Shown here one piece after another: positions 17,192-24,116 of a DNA stretch of 49,811 nucleotides (position 1 is the stretch's first letter; every line of letters starts with the position of its first letter). The stretch spans positions 1-49,811 of the forward strand of contig NZ_AFWF01000030.1 in the NCBI RefSeq assembly GCF_000222605.1, given 5' to 3'. A program made the translations under genes and the position numbers. Under the pieces are notes generated by a model. It saw only the letters and a list, made by a program, of their open reading frames with translations, was not told the origin of the DNA and ran no database searches. Origin of the DNA: Vibrio ichthyoenteri ATCC 700023. Its GTDB lineage: Bacteria; Pseudomonadota; Gammaproteobacteria; Enterobacterales; Vibrionaceae.

Positions 17192-17502
17192 GAGCCTAAC
17201 CTCGTAAATGGTACTAGTTGCAATAGAATCCTAACCGTAATGGCCGCAATGATAATGGTCAGGCATTGGGGTAGGCCAACGGCACTCATCACCCAAGCAA
17301 CATTAGGCGGAATGTTATCGAGATACTGCCCAATATCAACAGGGTCGAACAGGCCAAAGATGGTACTCAACAGCACCTTAACGGCCTTGAATATTTCTTC
17401 CATTGCCCAAAGAAACACATCCTTTAGCATTTCAACCAAGCTAAGAATCAAGCTGTAAAGAAATGAGATAAGCTTGTTAAATAAATCCGTAATCCAACCC
17501 AT
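17188..17502 (-). CDS. Minor coat protein pVI-like (DUF2523, Ace position)
   Basis: 104 aa from ATG 17502 (108 aa if the ATG at 17514 is used). The 17502 start has GGGGG upstream and begins MGWITDLFNKLISFL, the usual DUF2523 start. It has two to three hydrophobic segments (SFLYSLILSLVEMLKDVFLW; VAWVMSAVGLPQCLTIIIAAITVRILL). In filamentous phages this protein sits at the virion end with pIII and is required for release. It lies between pIII and zot with tight spacing or overlap on both sides. Confidence 0.85.
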   Translation of the reverse strand: MGWITDLFNKLISFLYSLILSLVEMLKDVFLWAMEEIFKAVKVLLSTIFGLFDPVDIGQYLDNIPPNVAWVMSAVGLPQCLTIIIAAITVRILLQLVPFTRLGS

Positions 17503-17503
17503 G

Positions 17504-18955
17504 CTAACCCCCAAATACGATACGGCGACACATAAAGACCGTTGTCACCATGAAACAGAAACGAAGGAATGAAAATATCCAATCCATATCGACATAATCC
17601 GAGAAGTACAGCCAACCATAAAAGGGCACAGGAAGGCCAAATTTAGGCCGCTCAGCATTACTCAAATCCAGCTCACCAAACGAAGCAACAAACCCGTCTA
17701 TCACTTCCGTTTTCAACTCAGCTAATTGAGTAGAGGCCATACCGGATAGACCCTCCGGATACTTGGTTTCGTAGTAACTCACACAAGTATCGGTCTCAAT
17801 ACACGTAGCAGAAACACCCGCACCTGACGTATCGACATTGGTCATTTCATCAAGTGTTGTCCCAATCCCATCGAGCTTTTCACCAACCCGCTCAAGTTCA
17901 CCATCGATACGTTCGGTATTACGATTAACCGCGCTAGTCACATCTTTGTTGAGGTTCTGGATTAGTGCCTTGGTGTTATCGTAAATATCGATATTTTCCT
18001 CACGAAGTTTTGCAAGATGTTCTGAGTTTTGTTTGACGTTGGCATTTAACAGCATCAACTCACCGTTCTGCTCTGCATTGGCCTTGTTGATATCAATATT
18101 CAAATCGTTAAGCGCTTTGTTTACATCACGATTCAGATTGGTCACGGCCTTAACGACATCACCATTAGAATCCGGTGTTAACTCAGGCTCTGGGACTTCC
18201 GGCTCAGGGTCGACCACTTCCGGCGGAGGTGGTTTAACATCAACAGGCGGTAACGGATTAGGGTCGGGGATTGGCTTAGTTGGGTCAGTCGGTTTATGTT
18301 CCGTATCAGGGTCGGGGTCAGGCGTAGGCGGTTTTTCCGGCTCTGGCCTTGCAGTAGAACAAGTAGAATCTGAACACATAACCCCTTCTGTTTCTGGATT
18401 TTCGCACTTGTCACCCGTGTAAGGCGCATCACCAAAACACCTGTCCTCATGACAACCCACATGCGTTTCTATTTGAGCAACACACTGAACACCAGCTTTG
18501 CACCAGTAGGCACCCGTCATGTTGTCCCCCCAAACATCACGGAGCCAAGTTAACTCAACAACATCACCCGATTGCTGTAATTCCTGACATTTGTTTACCT
18601 CCTCGCATTTACCAGTAACCTCATTCAATTCAGTACCAGAAGGACAAGACGCAACCGGAGAGCCATTAGCTACATTACCCCAACTATTACCGCCCCCCCA
18701 CCTGACGGATATTTGAGGCTGATATGACTCCCAACTAACAGAAATTGCATTTCCCACATGCTTACCGTGTTTATAAATAGGCTTGCCAATACAGCCAGTT
18801 GTTAAAGCTGTTTTTGTAATAACATCGCCAAGAGAAATACAGCTGGAAAAGTCATAATAAGATTGAACCCAAGTGACCTTAACTAATCCCGAGGCGAAGG
18901 TACAAGAAGATGCAAATAAACATAAAAAAGAAAGGAGTCTAAACACAAAAAACAC
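17504..18955 (-). CDS. Adsorption protein pIII
   Basis: 483-aa receptor-binding protein at the virion tip. A signal peptide (MFFVFRLLSFLCLFASSCTFA) is followed by cysteine-rich N-terminal domains with many paired Cys (~35-205), a Pro/Asp/Glu-rich linker (~205-265, for example PTPDPDPDTEHKPTDPTKPI), a long helical/coiled-coil stretch (~265-375, VTNLNRDVNKALNDLNIDIN), another Cys pair (SATCIETDTCVSY), and a C-terminal membrane anchor with basic end (WIFSFLRFCFMVTTVFMCRR). This is the classic pIII layout, close to the 491-493 aa members of Vf33/VGJphi (recalled). It determines host range. Confidence 0.9.
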   Translation of the reverse strand: MFFVFRLLSFLCLFASSCTFASGLVKVTWVQSYYDFSSCISLGDVITKTALTTGCIGKPIYKHGKHVGNAISVSWESYQPQISVRWGGGNSWGNVANGSPVASCPSGTELNEVTGKCEEVNKCQELQQSGDVVELTWLRDVWGDNMTGAYWCKAGVQCVAQIETHVGCHEDRCFGDAPYTGDKCENPETEGVMCSDSTCSTARPEPEKPPTPDPDPDTEHKPTDPTKPIPDPNPLPPVDVKPPPPEVVDPEPEVPEPELTPDSNGDVVKAVTNLNRDVNKALNDLNIDINKANAEQNGELMLLNANVKQNSEHLAKLREENIDIYDNTKALIQNLNKDVTSAVNRNTERIDGELERVGEKLDGIGTTLDEMTNVDTSGAGVSATCIETDTCVSYYETKYPEGLSGMASTQLAELKTEVIDGFVASFGELDLSNAERPKFGLPVPFYGWLYFSDYVDMDWIFSFLRFCFMVTTVFMCRRIVFGG

Positions 18956-18959
18956 CTAT

Positions 18960-18979
18960 AAAAAAGGAGCCGAAGCCCC
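18960..18979 (-). terminator. Terminator between coat genes and pIII
   Basis: On the minus strand GGGGC - TTCG - GCTCC followed by T's (one G-T pair). A terminator here would let the coat genes be transcribed far more than pIII-pVI-Zot, as after gene VIII in coliphage Ff. Confidence 0.8.
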
Positions 18980-19072
18980 TTATCCTTGAAAATTCTTAGC
19001 GGCTAAAAATCCCGATAACCCACCAAGAAGTGCAAATATCATCAATTGAAGGTCATGCAGAACGATTAGCAT
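18980..19072 (-). CDS. 30-aa hydrophobic minor coat candidate (pVII/pIX-like)
   Basis: A 30-aa ORF with ATG and a GGAT Shine-Dalgarno about 8 nt upstream, overlapping the end of the coat gene. It reads MLIVLHDLQLMIFALLGG then LSGFLAAKNFQG, a single membrane helix. VGJphi has an ORF of 29 codons at the same place (recalled). Size, hydrophobicity and position after pVIII fit the small end-cap proteins pVII/pIX. Confidence 0.75.
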   Translation of the reverse strand: MLIVLHDLQLMIFALLGGLSGFLAAKNFQG

Positions 19073-19084
19073 CTAGAATCATCC

Positions 19085-19219
19085 TTATGCAGACTTAACT
19101 GCACGTTTACCAAGGCCAATTGCTTTGTACGCCATGGTAATGCCGATAATAGCGACACCAGCCGCACCCACTTTGATTGCAGTATCTGCGAAATCCACTG
19201 CTGCCCAAATAGCTTCCAT
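19085..19219 (-). CDS. Major coat protein pVIII
   Basis: 44-aa protein with AGGAG 8 nt before the ATG. It has an acidic amphipathic N-terminus (MEAIWAAVDFADTAIKVG), a membrane/core helix (AAGVAIIGITMAYKAIGL) and a basic C-terminus (GKRAVKSA) for contact with DNA: the textbook pVIII layout. There is no signal peptide, so insertion would be direct, as in VGJphi ORF44 (recalled). It is the most abundant virion protein and lies between the 80-aa ORF and the 30-aa ORF. Confidence 0.92.
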   Translation of the reverse strand: MEAIWAAVDFADTAIKVGAAGVAIIGITMAYKAIGLGKRAVKSA

Positions 19220-19230
19220 AGTTGTAACTC

Positions 19231-19473
19231 CTAGAGTAAATTTATTAACTTTATCGCCAATTTGACGACATAGGTGTAGGCGAAGCCAGTGACAAAAACC
19301 AATGAGTAAGCACCAGAAAATGCCGCTGTAGCTTCAATTGCTGTTATCTGCGTGTATCCCATTACGTACTCATATTCGGCAGGAGTAACAACGATAAAGC
19401 CTGTGCATTGCGCAATATCTGTTGACACTACCGCTAGAAAACCTTGAGCATTAGCTAAGACACACGAAGGCAT
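19231..19473 (-). CDS. 80-aa phage membrane protein
   Basis: 80 aa, MPSCVLANAQGFLAVVSTDI with two Cys in the first half and a C-terminal hydrophobic segment (AFSGAYSLVFVTGFAYTYVVKLAIKLI). It is located between the ssDNA-binding protein and the coat gene. Vf33-type phages have an 81-codon gene here (recalled). The role is unclear; a minor virion or assembly protein is likely. Spacing to the ssDNA-binding gene is 9 bp, so it is co-translated. Confidence 0.75.
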   Translation of the reverse strand: MPSCVLANAQGFLAVVSTDIAQCTGFIVVTPAEYEYVMGYTQITAIEATAAFSGAYSLVFVTGFAYTYVVKLAIKLINLL

Positions 19474-19482
19474 ACAGATTCC

Positions 19483-19797
19483 TTACTTGTTATCAATCAA
19501 CTTGATATCCACAACGTGATTGCGCTGCGGGTTCTGTGGGTCAACGTCTAAATGCAATTCGCATTGCAAAGGAAATTGGCTAGCTAGCTTTTGGAATTCA
19601 GCGACTAACGCAGGGCTAGGGTTCATCGAGATTTGTTTCTTATCGAAGCCAACCGCAGTACAAGAACCTTTTTCAGACGTCCAACCATCGTTAGCGCCAA
19701 GATAGTTAACCGTTGCAAAGTTATATGGCTTGTTATCCTTTTTAGATAAGCCTTGTGAGTGTTCACAGCCAATAACGATAACTACTAATTTAGACAT
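19483..19797 (-). CDS. Phage ssDNA-binding protein (pV-like)
   Basis: 104-aa soluble protein starting MSKLVVIVIGCEHSQGLSKK with beta-rich sequence (YNFATVNYLG, CELHLDVDPQNP), in the gene V position after the replication initiator. It coats new viral strands and switches replication to packaging. The length is the same as the 104-codon gene recalled for Vf33. Its start overlaps the stop of the RstA-like gene by 8 nt. Confidence 0.8.
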   Translation of the reverse strand: MSKLVVIVIGCEHSQGLSKKDNKPYNFATVNYLGANDGWTSEKGSCTAVGFDKKQISMNPSPALVAEFQKLASQFPLQCELHLDVDPQNPQRNHVVDIKLIDNK

Positions 19798-21058
19798 GAC
19801 ATAAGTCTCCAGATTGATTTAAGTTGTCCCGACAGACTGGAATGTTTAAGCGGTCGGGGATATCGATACTTGTTAAGCCCTTGGTTAACTCACGGATAAT
19901 TGCTTCCGGCTTGTCATTTATCAGGCTCATTAAATTAATAAATTTGCCGTATTGTTTACGGGCATGTTCTAAAAATCGGTCGTAGCTTGCTTGAGCAACG
20001 ATACGAGAGATTGGAATAATCACCGGCGGCACATCTTGTAGTGCAGCGGTCAGGGCCGGGTATGAACCCGTAAAATATGGGTCACTATCAACAAGAACGT
20101 CTAACGGCAAGACTCGACTGTTATTGCGAAGCTCAACCTCAAGACGTACCCAGTTTGGATGGTCTTTGCATTGAAGTTGTTTGCCTTTCTCATAGCCGCG
20201 GAATAACTTGCCGTTTTTACGATTACCTACATAAAACGTACGACCACCATCAGGAACGATGCCGTATTTCTTTTTGTCACCACTGGTCGCGAGAGAGCCA
20301 GATTCAAAATAAGCATATTTAGGTGGAGCGCCACGAGTGATAAATTTGCCAGCCTTATATGCTTTGCGTAGAGCAGTTACATCAATGCGACCTTCTAAAT
20401 CATCGAAAGCAATATCAACACGAGTTAGACGGACATCAGGCATCTGCTTTAATGCCTTGTGTAAAACGTCCATCTTGATAGCCGCGCAACCTTTACCAGA
20501 GAAAGAAACGTAATAGCCAAAGTTAGCCGCGCCCCATGCAACCTTGCCAGCTTGAGTACCATTACAAAGCAAATTGGCACAGTGACTGTAACCAGCAAAA
20601 CCACCGCAACGTTCTAGTGTCCAATCGTTACCCTCGACAGTGATCTCACTGTTAAGTAACTCGACGAACGACTCAACCTCACCGTGACAAAGTACATCCA
20701 ACATATCTAAGCCAATATTGGCAATAAGATGCTGATAGCATTCATTAAAGGTTAGGTTGGTTGCCAGCTTAATATCGGCATCAATCAATTCTTTGTTCAG
20801 CGCTGCGAAATACAAATCACGGTTAGCAAAACTCTCAGATTCAACGCAGTTAAGGACTTGAGCTAGATTTTCAGCAAAATAACGAATCTTGGTTTTCTCA
20901 CGCTTGCCAACGGATACAGCAGTTAGTGATGGGGTAACATTTTTAATCTTTTCATCTTGTTCAACCAAGGCAAAGCGTTGTTTAGCCATTTCTTTACAAC
21001 GTTGTAGAAGTAACGGTGAACCGGAAAAGCTCAAGAAGTCGATAATCGTCTTATTCAT
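19790..21058 (-). CDS. RstA-like rolling-circle replication initiator (pII-like)
   Basis: 422-aa protein of the phage/plasmid replication initiation family (PF02486 type). It contains VRLTRVDIAFDDLEGRID, the nicking-domain signature region, and TFYVGNRKNGKLFRGYEKGK, typical of RstA/pII proteins. It nicks the viral strand origin of the replicative form and religates it. The C-terminus overlaps the ssDNA-binding gene, and a small gene overlaps its start by 8 nt. It has no membrane segment. Confidence 0.9.
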   Translation of the reverse strand: MNKTIIDFLSFSGSPLLLQRCKEMAKQRFALVEQDEKIKNVTPSLTAVSVGKREKTKIRYFAENLAQVLNCVESESFANRDLYFAALNKELIDADIKLATNLTFNECYQHLIANIGLDMLDVLCHGEVESFVELLNSEITVEGNDWTLERCGGFAGYSHCANLLCNGTQAGKVAWGAANFGYYVSFSGKGCAAIKMDVLHKALKQMPDVRLTRVDIAFDDLEGRIDVTALRKAYKAGKFITRGAPPKYAYFESGSLATSGDKKKYGIVPDGGRTFYVGNRKNGKLFRGYEKGKQLQCKDHPNWVRLEVELRNNSRVLPLDVLVDSDPYFTGSYPALTAALQDVPPVIIPISRIVAQASYDRFLEHARKQYGKFINLMSLINDKPEAIIRELTKGLTSIDIPDRLNIPVCRDNLNQSGDLCHV

Positions 21059-21278
21059 CGTGATTCACCGTAAACACACCAGATTGGCGGAGTTGGGATT
21101 CGTTTTCGTGAGTTATTTCGATTAGTTCACGATCATCTTCACAAGCAAAAAGGTACATCTCGTGCTTAGTTTTGAAATACTCAGGCATTCCATCAACGAC
21201 GCACCAATAACCATCGGATTGACGTTCAAAATACACAGGTCGTTTATTATTCGGCTTCAAACTAAACAGAGACATCAT
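21051..21278 (-). CDS. Small phage early protein (75 aa)
   Basis: 75 aa, starting MMSLFSLKPNNKRPVYFERQ then SDGYWCVVDGMPEYF. Soluble, acidic C-terminal half (ACEDDRELIEITHENE). It overlaps the initiator start by 8 nt and its own start overlaps the upstream gene stop by 4 nt. A 77-codon gene occurs at this place in Vf33-type phages (recalled). Function unknown. Confidence 0.7.
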   Translation of the reverse strand: MMSLFSLKPNNKRPVYFERQSDGYWCVVDGMPEYFKTKHEMYLFACEDDRELIEITHENESQLRQSGVFTVNHDE

Positions 21279-21595
21279 TTAGCCTCCAATACATTGCTAT
21301 GAGTAGTAAACCCTAAGAAATCAGCGATTAACTGACAGTGGAACCAATTGAAATTTGAAACCGTAGTACCAGTGCCAAACTGAATAAAATACGAATTAGA
21401 TAGCTCATCGTAATGAAAAGAGATTTGCTTAATAGTGGATTCAACAACAACCATCGAAAGTGGTTTACCGCGGAAATTGAAACCATAAGACACCGAGACA
21501 GTGTTAGTAGATGGTCGAGTAAAGAAGATTGTGAAATTACGAGCATTAGACCGAAAAGAGAGCTTTTCACCATCGTTAGTAACTACATAATCCAT
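21275..21595 (-). CDS. Phage early protein of unknown function (106 aa)
   Basis: 106 aa from ATG 21595, preceded by AAGGTGG five nt upstream. A longer reading from a TTG at 21700 lacks a ribosome site. The protein looks beta-rich (TIFFTRPSTNTVSVSYGFNF; SYFIQFGTGTTVSNFNW) with no membrane helix. It is the first gene of the early operon, downstream of the palindromic operator at 21717. Confidence 0.65.
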   Translation of the reverse strand: MDYVVTNDGEKLSFRSNARNFTIFFTRPSTNTVSVSYGFNFRGKPLSMVVVESTIKQISFHYDELSNSYFIQFGTGTTVSNFNWFHCQLIADFLGFTTHSNVLEAK

Positions 21596-21716
21596 AACAA
21601 CCACCTTGAACAGTTGAGTGACCACCAAGAGCGAGAGCTTCAAGGGCGTAACGCCCAAGGCGGTCAAATTAAACGCCCGAAACGGTATAGAGAGAACCAA
21701 ATCGGAATAACACAGT

Positions 21717-21745
21717 AAATTCTGTACTGATTAAATACAGAATTT
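21717..21745. promoter_or_regulatory. Palindromic operator candidate between early genes and repressor
   Basis: AAATTCTGTA - CTGATTAAA - TACAGAATTT, a perfect 10-bp inverted repeat in the divergent promoter region. A further ATACAG half-site lies at about 21759-21764. Likely target of the repressor-like protein encoded at 21823. Confidence 0.65.
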
Positions 21746-21822
21746 TATGTATCGTCAATACAGCAAATCTTGTGTTATGAGGCTATGATGTCGAGATAAC
21801 GAGTTAAACGAGGACGCGAAAA

Positions 21823-22191
21823 ATGTACACAAACAAGCTCATTGATGCCTATAAAGAGCAAATGAACTATGTTCAATACAAACAAATCGCTCATGACTTA
21901 GGTGTAAGTCCACAAATGATTACAGAGGTAAGAAAAGGAAGAACTTATCTCAATGAAAATCAAATGCTTATGCTGGCTGATGCCGTTGGTGAAGATAAAG
22001 AAAAGGCTTTGATTGGTTTAGCGCTAGATAAAGCAAAGACTCACGAAGCACAGCAGACATGGGCAGCCATTGCAAAAAAGTTTAACGGGCTAGGATTATC
22101 AAGCATATCAATGGCTAGCGGCGGATTGGCTTTGCTGATGTACACCCCTAAACAAGCCCTAGCTCAGTGCGTATTATGTATCTTATGTTAA
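21823..22191 (+). CDS. RstR-like phage repressor (DUF3693 type), C-terminus encoded by dif
   Basis: 122-aa protein. A helix-turn-helix at ~17-50 (YKQIAHDLGVSPQMITEVRKGRTYL) is followed by a helical part and a hydrophobic tail (ISMASGGLALLMY, then AQCVLCILC). It is divergent from the replication genes like RstR of CTXphi. GAGGAC is upstream of the ATG. The last codons and the stop lie inside the dif site, so the tail depends on integration. Vf33-type phages have a 122-codon gene here (recalled). Confidence 0.8.
   Translation: MYTNKLIDAYKEQMNYVQYKQIAHDLGVSPQMITEVRKGRTYLNENQMLMLADAVGEDKEKALIGLALDKAKTHEAQQTWAAIAKKFNGLGLSSISMASGGLALLMYTPKQALAQCVLCILC
22104..22179 (+). repeat. Right copy of 76-bp direct repeat flanking the prophage
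   Basis: Matches 14116-14191 with two differences (G for A and T for C). Here it is the natural end of the repressor gene. Confidence 0.9.
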
Positions 22192-22193
22192 AT
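22166..22193 (+). other. dif site / right prophage junction (attR)
   Basis: XerC arm AGTGCGTATTA, centre TGTATC, XerD arm TTATGTTAAAT. The XerD arm equals the one I remember for V. cholerae dif1 and dif2, and the XerC arm differs by one base from dif1. The 6-nt centre is normal, so this should be a working dif for dimer resolution. Gene context suggests dif2 of the second chromosome. Confidence 0.88.
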
Positions 22194-22302
22194 GCAATAT
22201 TCAAATAGTTAGCGCATCTCTATGTGCGCTCTATTCTTTTAGCCTTCTATGCTTTTAAACTGATGTTGGTTTAACATAAACAGCATTTACCATAAAATAC
22301 TT

Positions 22303-22343
22303 AATAATCAGTTAGTTAATCAAAGATTCTCTAACTGATTATT
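22303..22343. repeat. 13-bp perfect inverted repeat between dif and yciH
   Basis: AATAATCAGTTAG and CTAACTGATTATT with a 15-nt spacer. It could be the yciH terminator on the minus strand, but the stem is AT-rich and no T-run follows. The rest of 22194-22362 holds nothing else I can see. Confidence 0.5.
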
Positions 22344-22362
22344 ACGCTATATAAGCCTGCGA

Positions 22363-22674
22363 TTAACCGCCAGCTAATTTAACTGTATGGCCTTTTTTCT
22401 CTAAATGCGCTTTGATTTTGTCTCGCGCGTCACCTTGGATTTCGATATCGCCATCCTTAACCGCGCCACCACAGCCACAAACTTTCTTAAGTTCTGCGGC
22501 TAGTAGCTTAAGTTGCACGTAGTCCATATCCAGACCGGTAACAATGCTAACGCCTTTGCCTTTACGACCTTTAGTTTGTTTTTGAATGCGTACAATACCG
22601 TCACCTTTAGGACGAGCGACTTTTTCTTCTTCCGGCTTAATTCGGCCAGTTTCTGTTGAGTATACTAATGTCAT
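22363..22674 (-). CDS. yciH: Translation initiation factor SUI1 family protein YciH
   Basis: 103-aa homologue of eukaryotic eIF1. Signature: VRIQKQTKGRKGKGVSIVTGL, then LKKVCGCGGAVKDGDIEIQGD and RDKIKAHLEKKGHTVKLAGG. In E. coli YciH affects the fidelity of start selection and represses translation of some mRNAs under stress (recalled). Full length. The DUF3319 gene ends 2 bp upstream of its start on the same strand, so they are likely co-transcribed. Confidence 0.93.
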   Translation of the reverse strand: MTLVYSTETGRIKPEEEKVARPKGDGIVRIQKQTKGRKGKGVSIVTGLDMDYVQLKLLAAELKKVCGCGGAVKDGDIEIQGDARDKIKAHLEKKGHTVKLAGG

Positions 22675-22676
22675 TA

Positions 22677-23051
22677 CTATTTCTTTTGTTGCGCAGCTTT
22701 CTTTTTAGCGATCAAGTAGCCTTCAATGTGTTTTTGAATGGCTAGCTTTCCGCCCTTGATTAGCTTTCCATTAAAAAAGCAGTACCAGGAGTTCGGCTCA
22801 CCGGTATCACTCTTAATGATATATCCAAAGAAGTTTTCTTGCACTGCCTTTCCTTGGCCTTCGCGTACAGTCGCCAAAGAAGTAAATTCTTTCGGGTCGA
22901 TGATGGTTGCAGTATCACAAAACCAATCAATACTTTTTTTCAATGCAGCTGTACTGCCTTGCAAAATTGTGTTTTTGATTCGAACTTGCCAAATATCAGT
23001 AGTCGAACCAACGGTCTTCATTTCGAAGCCTCGGTATGTCGCAACAGCCAT
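22677..23051 (-). CDS. DUF3319 domain protein
   Basis: 124 aa from ATG 23051, where family members begin (MAVATYRGFEMKTVGSTTDI). An extension to TTG 23111 is unlikely. There are two similar halves: TYRGFEMK...WQVRIKN...AALKKSIDWF and FGYIIKSD...WYCFFNG...LAIQKHIEGY. This suggests an internal duplication of a small beta-alpha unit. The C-terminus is Lys-rich. Function unknown; Vibrio-typical family (recalled). Confidence 0.7.
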   Translation of the reverse strand: MAVATYRGFEMKTVGSTTDIWQVRIKNTILQGSTAALKKSIDWFCDTATIIDPKEFTSLATVREGQGKAVQENFFGYIIKSDTGEPNSWYCFFNGKLIKGGKLAIQKHIEGYLIAKKKAAQQKK

Positions 23052-23149
23052 GGTTTTAGTCTTATCTATTGGTCTTGTGATTAATAATAATTGTAAATCA
23101 CTGTTAGGCAAGTATATTTATAGCATTACTGTCGTTAAGGTGCGTTTCG

Positions 23150-24106
23150 TTGCAAAAAACTATTCCAAGAGTCACAGAACCACAAAAATTGAAGCTGTTG
23201 GTCGCTCGTTTTTCCCAATGTGTTAGCTTTGAGGAAGTGAACGACATTACCGCTGGCGTATACGCCAGCAGTTCATTGTTAGCCATGACGAAGGATTGGA
23301 ATCTATTTGTTGAATTTTGCCAAAGCAAGTTAGTCACGCCTCTACCCGCCTCGACCACGGCAACTCGTCAATACATAGAGAAAGTCGCCAGAGAGAAAAA
23401 ATACGCGACGGTAAAACGTTACACTGTGACCATCGCTTTATTGCATCGATTGCTATCTTTGCCCGACCCAACTCAAAATCAGAATGTACAGCAGACACTG
23501 GCTTCCATTCGAATTGATAAAAAAGGCGATGCTCAACAAACTCCCGCATTTGGAGCGCAGCAATTAACCCAGCTAACAGAGATACTGTCACGATCTAGCT
23601 CAATTAAAGATTGGAGAAACCTCGCTATCTACCACGTTATGTATCAATCATTGATGAAGCGGAAAGATCTCCGAGATTTAGAGTTCGAGCAATTGCACCA
23701 GACTGATGAGCGGATTTCTATTTCAATCGGCGATTCACATTATCAGTTAAACGATGAATCTACCGTAATCATGCGCAGATGGCTTAATATGCGCGGATCT
23801 CAAGGACGTTTTGTTTTTACTTCCATTGACCGGCACGAAAATATTGGCATTGAACCACTCAACGATTCATCTATTTTTCGGATATTACGGGCGGCGAGCG
23901 AAATGCTAAATTTAGATGTGCTATTTTCAGGGCAATCTTTACGGGTTGGTGCTGTTGAAGCTCTTGCTCAGCAAGGCATGAAACCGAAAGATATTCAGTA
24001 TGTTGGGCGTTGGTTAAGTCCTGCTATGCCTTATCAGTACTTGGGCAATAAGGCACAGTCAGAACTTGAAAAAATGCAGTTTATCTCTATAAAACCAATA
24101 GACTAA
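23150..24106 (+). CDS. Tyrosine recombinase-like protein (atypical active site)
   Basis: 318-aa protein with an N-terminal SAM-like core-binding domain (~30-125) and a C-terminal catalytic-like domain. Active-site pieces: LMKRKDLRDLEFEQL around the first Arg, SGQSLRVGAVEALAQQGMKPKDIQYVGRW around box II, and a candidate nucleophile in MPYQYLG. The usual H-x-L-R is Q-S-L-R, so one histidine is missing and activity may be reduced or special. TTG start with AAGG upstream. It stands 1 kb from dif, is not part of the prophage, and converges with ddl 10 bp away. Some Vibrio carry such an integrase-like gene here (recalled, uncertain). Confidence 0.78.
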   Translation: MQKTIPRVTEPQKLKLLVARFSQCVSFEEVNDITAGVYASSSLLAMTKDWNLFVEFCQSKLVTPLPASTTATRQYIEKVAREKKYATVKRYTVTIALLHRLLSLPDPTQNQNVQQTLASIRIDKKGDAQQTPAFGAQQLTQLTEILSRSSSIKDWRNLAIYHVMYQSLMKRKDLRDLEFEQLHQTDERISISIGDSHYQLNDESTVIMRRWLNMRGSQGRFVFTSIDRHENIGIEPLNDSSIFRILRAASEMLNLDVLFSGQSLRVGAVEALAQQGMKPKDIQYVGRWLSPAMPYQYLGNKAQSELEKMQFISIKPID

Positions 24107-24116
24107 AAGTTATTGA

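Larger units (their letters stand above)
14189..22176 (-). mobile_element. Filamentous phage (inovirus) prophage integrated at dif, Vf33/f237/VGJphi-like
   Basis: About 7,990 bp between the XerC cleavage points of two dif-like sites. Structural and replication genes are on the minus strand in the order early genes - RstA-like - ssDNA-binding protein - 80 aa - coat (44 aa) - 30 aa - pIII - pVI - Zot, with a divergent repressor at the right end and variable cargo at the left. From memory Vf33/Vf12 has a genome near 7.97 kb and genes of 402, 104, 81, 491, 108, 380 and 122 codons, close to the 422, 104, 80, 483, 104-108, 379 and 122 here. No integrase is encoded, as expected for a phage that uses host XerCD. 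No ctxAB or other toxin gene is present. All core genes are intact. Confidence 0.93.

Noticed and set aside
18033-18422. Gly/Ser-rich plus-strand frame opposite pIII
   Set aside because: It is the antisense of the Pro/Asp/Glu linker of pIII and has no ribosome site; low-complexity shadow.
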